Assembly: GCA_007258455.2 (NCBI GenBank)
Contig: VDFB02275540.1
Span: 97,407-161,406 of the forward strand
Direction of reading: 5' to 3'
Source: Sequoia sempervirens
Lineage: Eukaryota > Streptophyta > Pinopsida > Cupressales > Cupressaceae
DNA length: 64,000 nt
Part shown: positions 59,020-64,000 of the stretch, piece by piece
Numbering within the stretch: the first letter of the stretch is position 1
How the letters are laid out: the number at the start of each line of letters is the position of its first letter
Program-made: the position numbers and the translations under genes
The notes under the pieces: generated by a model
What the model was told of the DNA's origin: nothing
The model's input: only the letters and a program-made list of their open reading frames with translations
Databases searched by the model: none

Positions 59020-60260
59020 ATCGAGGAAGAAAAGTGAAAAGTCATGAAAATTTTCTAAGTCTGCTAAGTTTGGGCGCCCCAGTTGAAGAAAGGCTCCCAC
59101 CTTTTTAGGGCATCAGATGAAGAAATTAGGGTTACGGTCTCCAATGGAAGTTGCTCAGTTTTCAGTCAGCTTCGCGATGGATATCCTCGTCAGAGCATCC
59201 GATGATCCAGTCTCCGGCAAATTCAAGTCAAAGTAGAAGGTATGAAGTGAAAATCTGAAACTTGAAGTTGAATAAATTATGAATTTTTCTAAGTCTGGAG
59301 AAACTGGGCGCCCTAAGAAGAGAAAGGCGCCCAACTTTTCAAGGGTGCAAACAGAGGAATTTGCAGTTGAAGCTATAACGGGATGTCGTCAGAATTCAAC
59401 TGGCTTTGCAGTGAGCTATTCAGCACGACAAACGGAGCTCGCAGTCATCAGATTCAAAAGGCTGAACAGAAGGTCCGACGAGAGGTGAAAAGAGAAATTC
59501 AAAGCAAAAGTGAAAAGGTGAAAAATAAACTAAGTGTTGGTAAACTGGGCGCCCCCAGTCAAGATAGGCGCCCAACCTTTTGAAGGGTGAAAGTTCACTT
59601 TTTGACAAAAGTGTCTCCAGAGGACCCCTTTTCATTTTTAGTCAGCTTCGCGATGAGCACAAACATTCAGCGATCCGACACTCGGAGCTTAAGATCCAAC
59701 AAGGTCATCCGAAGAAGTGAAAGACATGAATAAATTGGAAAATTTTCTAAGTCTGATGGAAGTGGGCGCCCCAGTTGAAGAAGGGCGCCCAAGCTTTAAA
59801 GCCTTCAGATGATGGACGGTGAGCAACATCCAAGAAGGTCTCACCAAAATCACCGCTATCCAACGTAAACTCGTGCAACAATCCGATTAACGAGTTCTTT
59901 AATCAAGATCTACCGTAAGATCAAAGGGAGAAGGAAGAACTTCTTAAAATCGTGAAATACACATCGAAGAAGTTGGGCGCCCCTAGAAGGAAAAGCCTCC
60001 CATGAATTCGGAGGTCGAAATCAAGTTTTTAGCCGGAGGTGCCTCCAGAACGTCTTTTTCAGAATCAGTCAGGCTTCGCCGTGAATCACCCAGCTCGTCT
60101 GTCGGGTTGATCTGTCAACGGGGAATCAGAGGCGAAGTGGCATGTTAAAATGGAGGAAAGTTGAAAAAGTTGAAATTTTGACCAAGTCTGGTGAAGTTGA
60201 GCGCCCCTCTTGGAGAAAGGCGCCCAAATCCTCATGCCTTAGAAGTTTTTTGAAGATTTC
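59020..60260 (+). repeat. tandem array of about 225-bp units with GGGCGCCC palindromes (D)
   Basis: The pair GGGCGCCCC-(10-14 nt)-AAGGCGCCCAA recurs at about 59072, 59306, 59546, 59764, 59975 and 60200 (spacings 211-240). It is preceded by TTTTCTAAGTCTGGTGAA-like sequence and followed by CAGTCAGCTTCGCGATG-like sequence. GGGCGCCC is self-complementary, and the two boxes of a unit can pair with each other. Confidence 0.8.
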
Positions 60261-60469
60261 AATTTCAAAATTTGCTTGAGGTTAGACAAGGCCCAAGTTG
60301 AGAAGATGAGATTTAGGATTGAAAATAAAAGCAAAAAAAGCAAACCCAAATCGAACTCCTAAGTCTATTTAACACTTTTTTTTCAATGTATTTTTCATTA
60401 TTTTTGCAGGTTGCCTTCAGTGAAGAAAGTTGGAGCAGCAAGTTTGAGAAATTTTTGTGATTAAAGAAT

Positions 60470-61010
60470 TCATAGTTGCTGGTTTTACATCAGATTTTTC
60501 AGACCAGCAAGCATAAACCCTTGCTTTTTCAAGTTTTCTGTTCCAGAAGATCAAGTTTTTTCAAGCAGAAAGCCAAGGCTTTCAATTTTTCAGTCATCTG
60601 GGTCTTTTTGCCTCTATCTTCTGAAGAATTTTTCAAGAACTTCATCAAGTTGCAGCAAGTGCTTTTATCTTGCATGTCAGTGAAAACCTCAGTGCATTCA
60701 AAATTCAACCATCTGGGTCCTTTCCAATCAGTCTTCTGAAGAAAACCCATATCGCAGTTTTTTTCAAAAACCTAGGGTTGGCTGCTTTTTCAATCAAACG
60801 TCAGAGTTTTGCAAATCCAATCAACTGGGTCCATTTCTAACGATATTCTGAACAAAACCCAGATGCCAGCTTTTTTCGGAAAAAATTGAAGAAATTAGGG
60901 TTTGCTGCTTTTTCAGTCAAAATTCAAGATTTTCAAAAACGGACGATCTGGGTTGTCTTGTATCGCCATTCTGAACAAAACCCATATCTCAGAAAAATTT
61001 CTCAAAAATT
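60470..61010 (+). repeat. tandem array of about 120-bp CTGGGT..AAAACCCA units (D)
   Basis: Four units with ATCTGGGTC..TCTTCTGAA.AAAACCCATATC..CAGTTTTTTTC have CTGGGT at about 60598, 60713, 60828 and 60950. They correspond to the second array of D2. Confidence 0.7.
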
Positions 61011-61141
61011 CGTCCGTTGAAGCACAAAATCAGCATTCTAAAAATAGAAATTGTTCAAGACTTGTCTGAACCAGGGCGAGTTTACAGTCATTCTTCAAGT
61101 TTTCTGAAATGGAGTACACTCCTAATGTTTTCAAGTCCTAA

Positions 61142-64000
61142 TCAGCACTTTTTCACAATTACATCAAAACAGCTGAGACAGACTTGCATCATGTCAAGCC
61201 GGTGTTCGACCTACACGCCTTGGAGAGAGTGCAACACTTCAATCAAGAACCCGGGTCATTCTCGACCTCGCAGTGCCTATCTTATATCGCCTGCAGCCTT
61301 GAGTTCGTAATCGCTGGCATTAAGCATTACAACCCGGCTACTAGGGAGATCCAGTCAGCAGATGGCAGGTTGATTTGCAGTTTAAAGCCTGACATGGTTG
61401 AAAAGTGTTTTTCCATTCCCCCATGGCCCGAAAGTGTAACTCTTTCGAGGGATGAGTGTGAAAAGATGTGGAATATGCATAAGGACAAATACAGCAAGAA
61501 GATTGCCCAGAGATGGATGAAAGAAAAACATAAGACATTGCCCAAGAATGTCGGACGAGGGGAGTTCAAGGACGAGGTTGCCATCATCATCACTTTGCTC
61601 AACAGGGTCACTGGTTCCGAGGATGCCACCAAGTTCCAACCTTGGATGTTTTATGCCATACCCCACATTATGAAGAAAACCGAGTTTTATGACTGGCCTA
61701 CTTTGATTAGTGACTGCCTACATCAACAAATAACAGAATATTTCCAGTTTCATGTCTTTCACATGGTGTCATATCTAGTCTACCTGGTGGCCTATCAAGG
61801 TCAATTCAGAGGATTGAACACCGAGGGATCTTTGAGCGTTCAACACATATATAATTATTATCCTCAGCTGGAGTTCACAAAGTCGCTGCACCACTACAAA
61901 AGGGTGAACGAGGCATTCTTGATGTACACGGTGCGTGACTTAGACAATGAATTGCACGTCCGCATATCTTCAGTTGCTAGGGCAGCAATGGCGGAATGGG
62001 CAGATTGGTTTATACAGTTTCCTACCTTTACCTATCTCAGGGTTTATGGTTATTCAGGTGCCCCGCTCATGTTGCCAAGGTATCCGTCAGACGAGGTCAT
62101 CTTCATGGAATTCTTGAGGCAAGCTCACGGTGTCCACACAGTCTTGAGAAATAGAAAGAAACCCTCTCTTCACTTTCCATTAGGGTTGGGTATTTATACA
62201 TGCAGGACTGCTGCAGATGCCAAGACAATTGGAGAAGAATTAGATAAATTCGGTCTCAAACCCTACAGTGAGAGGCGGTCATTTGATCCTCATGGTGTCT
62301 ACGCTGGCCGGTTGGAGAAGAATTACAATCATATACCCGCACTTGAAGATTTTTGGGCTAACTGTGCAGATGAGTTTGAAGTGCGAAGGCGTAGTTACAG
62401 CAGGTTGACTCTCCATCAGATGAAAGATTGTTTGAATGAAGACATTGAAGGACTCTCTGATGATGATGAAGATGTGCTTCTACCAATGTACACTCAGAAA
62501 AGGATCAAGGATCAGCCTCTTTTACAAGTTAATTGGGCAAACAAGGAATCTCTTTCAGTTGAAGACAGAACAAAACAAGTTGTGGAGTATAGTAAGGTTT
62601 TCTTAGTGCTTAAAAGGAAGAACTCTATTCCAGTAGCAGAGCCGCCAAGGATAATTCCCTCTTCTTCTACAGCACAGTCAAAAGGAAAGGGTAAAAGTCA
62701 GTCTCAAGATGGCGCCAAAGGATGTAGATCAAATAAAAATGTAAAGAGAAGGTTGGATTTCTCAGGCATAGTCATACAGGAACAGCCTACAGTTGATTCA
62801 GAAGTTCCTCTTGACAAGCCCATACCTCAGAATGAAGCAGAGGAGCCACCGTCAACACATGTTCCTGTACCTTTGACGGGTTCGTCACCAATTCATATTG
62901 ATCTTGATATTGAAGATGATGAAGAGATCGCAGCAGTACCTCCTAAGGAAGTTAGTAAAGATACTACGGTGTCTTGGCTTGAGAACTCCTTAGGAAGGGT
63001 TAGGAGAAGGCCTTCATATCAAGTGAGCGTTGATGATCTCGATAATATTTATCAGGAACCTCCTAAGAAGAAGGCAGAGAAGCAAGTTCACTTTGATAGG
63101 AATCCTGATAACGAGATTGTTGTAGAGACTGCTGTGCCTCTAGAAGATAAGAATAGAGATGAGGTGAACATGGATGATTTTGTAATGGTCAAGGCTAATC
63201 TTGGTAGAAATACCAGACATGCAGATTTGAGTCTCTTCAAAGTTGTATCCGAAAACCTACATGAAAGAGTGTTTAAAGATGGAGAAGACAAGGCAGCCCT
63301 CAAGGCCGAAAATCAGCAGCTTAAGCTTTTTATTTCTAACCTTGCTCGTGGTTCTCCCCAAACAACTCAGTTGCTGCCCCAGGTCTTAGAGACACCAGCT
63401 GATCACCATCAGTTAAGACAGCTGGTCATATGTGGGAAAGAGACTCAGGAGTGGGTCGAGAGCTTCATTGTCAGAGGAAAGGAGATCTTGGCTCGGATGT
63501 TCCAGTTGAGAGAGAATGCTCATAAACTTCGTCAAAGCATCCAAGGATTTGAACAAACATGGGCTGAAGTAAAACCTAGGCATGAGATTATCATTGTTGA
63601 TTTAGACACAGCCTACGGTTCAGCGGTTTCAAAGGAGCACAAAAGACAAATCCTTGTATGGAGAGAACGTCATGTTTTCAAAGTTAAAACCTATGAGAGG
63701 ATATCTGAAGAATTCATCACCTACAGGCAAAGGATGGTTGAAGCTCTCCTTTTCATCAGTGAATTTGTTATAGAGATCCCCTCTCAGTACAGTCTTGAAG
63801 ATGGTTCTTATGTCGGGCTTGAGGAGGTGCAAAATCAGTTCCAGAACGTTGTTCAAAGTTGCAGCCCAGTTGGCGGAAGGATAGGTCATATTTCAGTGAT
63901 GTCAGCACAGTTCAATAAAGCGGCCAATGAGATTGAAGATTTCCTAAGATCTATTGAAGATGCCGAAGATATTCTTGAAAAGCAGTGTTTTGCTGTTGAT
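61142..64000 (+). CDS. 953-codon open frame, unknown retroelement-associated protein, 3' partial
   Basis: The frame is open from just after TAA 61139-61141 to the last base of the window. The first in-frame ATG is at 61394 (MVEKCFSIPPWPE); the 84 codons before it look conserved too (TDLHHVKPVFDLHALERVQH), so a spliced or non-AUG start is possible. Residues 1-470 are globular, with ICSLKPDMVEKCFSIPPWPE and HMVSYLVYLVAYQGQFRGLN. About 513-540 is basic (KGKGKS, KRRLDF), about 587 acidic (DLDIEDDEEI), 640 Lys-rich (PPKKKAEKQVHFD), and 715 onward has heptads (KAALKAENQQLKLF) suggesting coiled coil. No zinc knuckle, protease or RT motif was seen. A broken relative sits at 52640-52975. It could be a gag-like or accessory protein; I do not recognise the family. 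Confidence 0.7.

Larger units (their letters stand above)
58459..64000 (+). mobile_element. giant leader/LTR-like unit D with intact long frame, runs off right edge
   Basis: It starts TGTTGTACCCC, colinear with D2 at 40906. It has an array of GGGCGCCC units (59020-60260), an acceptor-like TTTTTGCAG (60410), a second array (60470-61010) and then a 953-codon open frame. D2 and family F look like deletion forms of the same architecture. Whether this is a giant LTR containing a gene or the leader of a full element cannot be decided here. Confidence 0.5.

Overview
The window looks like intergenic or intronic DNA from a land plant with a very large, retrotransposon-rich genome. A gymnosperm such as a conifer is the best guess; this is inferred from the architecture and not proven. 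The only host coding sequence I can support is two short exons (13283-13383 and 36796-36847). They join in phase to encode a continuous stretch of a plastid isoamylase-type starch debranching enzyme, closest to ISA3. The exons are separated by a 23.4-kb intron. No other exon of the gene is recognisable, so the flanking introns probably exceed 13 kb upstream and 27 kb downstream.

Layout. 1-12350 is a nest of hAT DNA transposons: an intron-containing hAT transposase gene (1-1959) sits inside an older, decayed hAT. The older copy is split again by a 7.3-kb LTR-type insertion (2778-10072, target duplication TACTA) and carries a 1.07-kb solo LTR near its 3' end. A small deletion-derivative hAT (8114-9169) with a perfect 8-bp duplication and a solo LTR (4698-6650) lie inside the 7.3-kb insertion. 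After the first isoamylase exon comes a complete 7.96-kb LTR element (13744-21698). It has no gag-pol; instead it carries a long reading frame whose N-terminus is clearly derived from PDS5, a cohesin-associated HEAT-repeat protein. 21.7-29.9 kb is decayed repeat. 29871-36323 is an unusually large LTR-like unit (about 4.6 kb after subtracting a nested solo LTR) with exact 5-bp duplications and internal tandem arrays.

Downstream of the second exon, a second, diverged copy of the PDS5-type sequence (37283-40760) is interrupted by a solo LTR. Then 40906-54112 is a three-level nest: a giant LTR-like unit contains a decayed minus-strand Ty3/gypsy chromovirus (41529-49933), whose 3' LTR contains a solo LTR (42985-44903). 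A 1.76-kb minus-strand TRIM-like element follows (54144-55905). The right end (58459-64000) is a related leader with tandem GGGCGCCC units, followed by a 953-codon open frame that runs off the window and that I do not recognise.

How the parts relate. The chromovirus and the PDS5-carrying element share leader sequence after the primer-binding site, the last pol codons, the polypurine tract and LTR termini. The PDS5 element is therefore probably a non-autonomous parasite of that chromovirus lineage. Several LTR families with otherwise different sequence share a short hairpin centred on CTATTTTTAG, which fits a C(A/T)8G MADS-type site. Identity and boundary calls were made by eye from translations and termini; no search was run.
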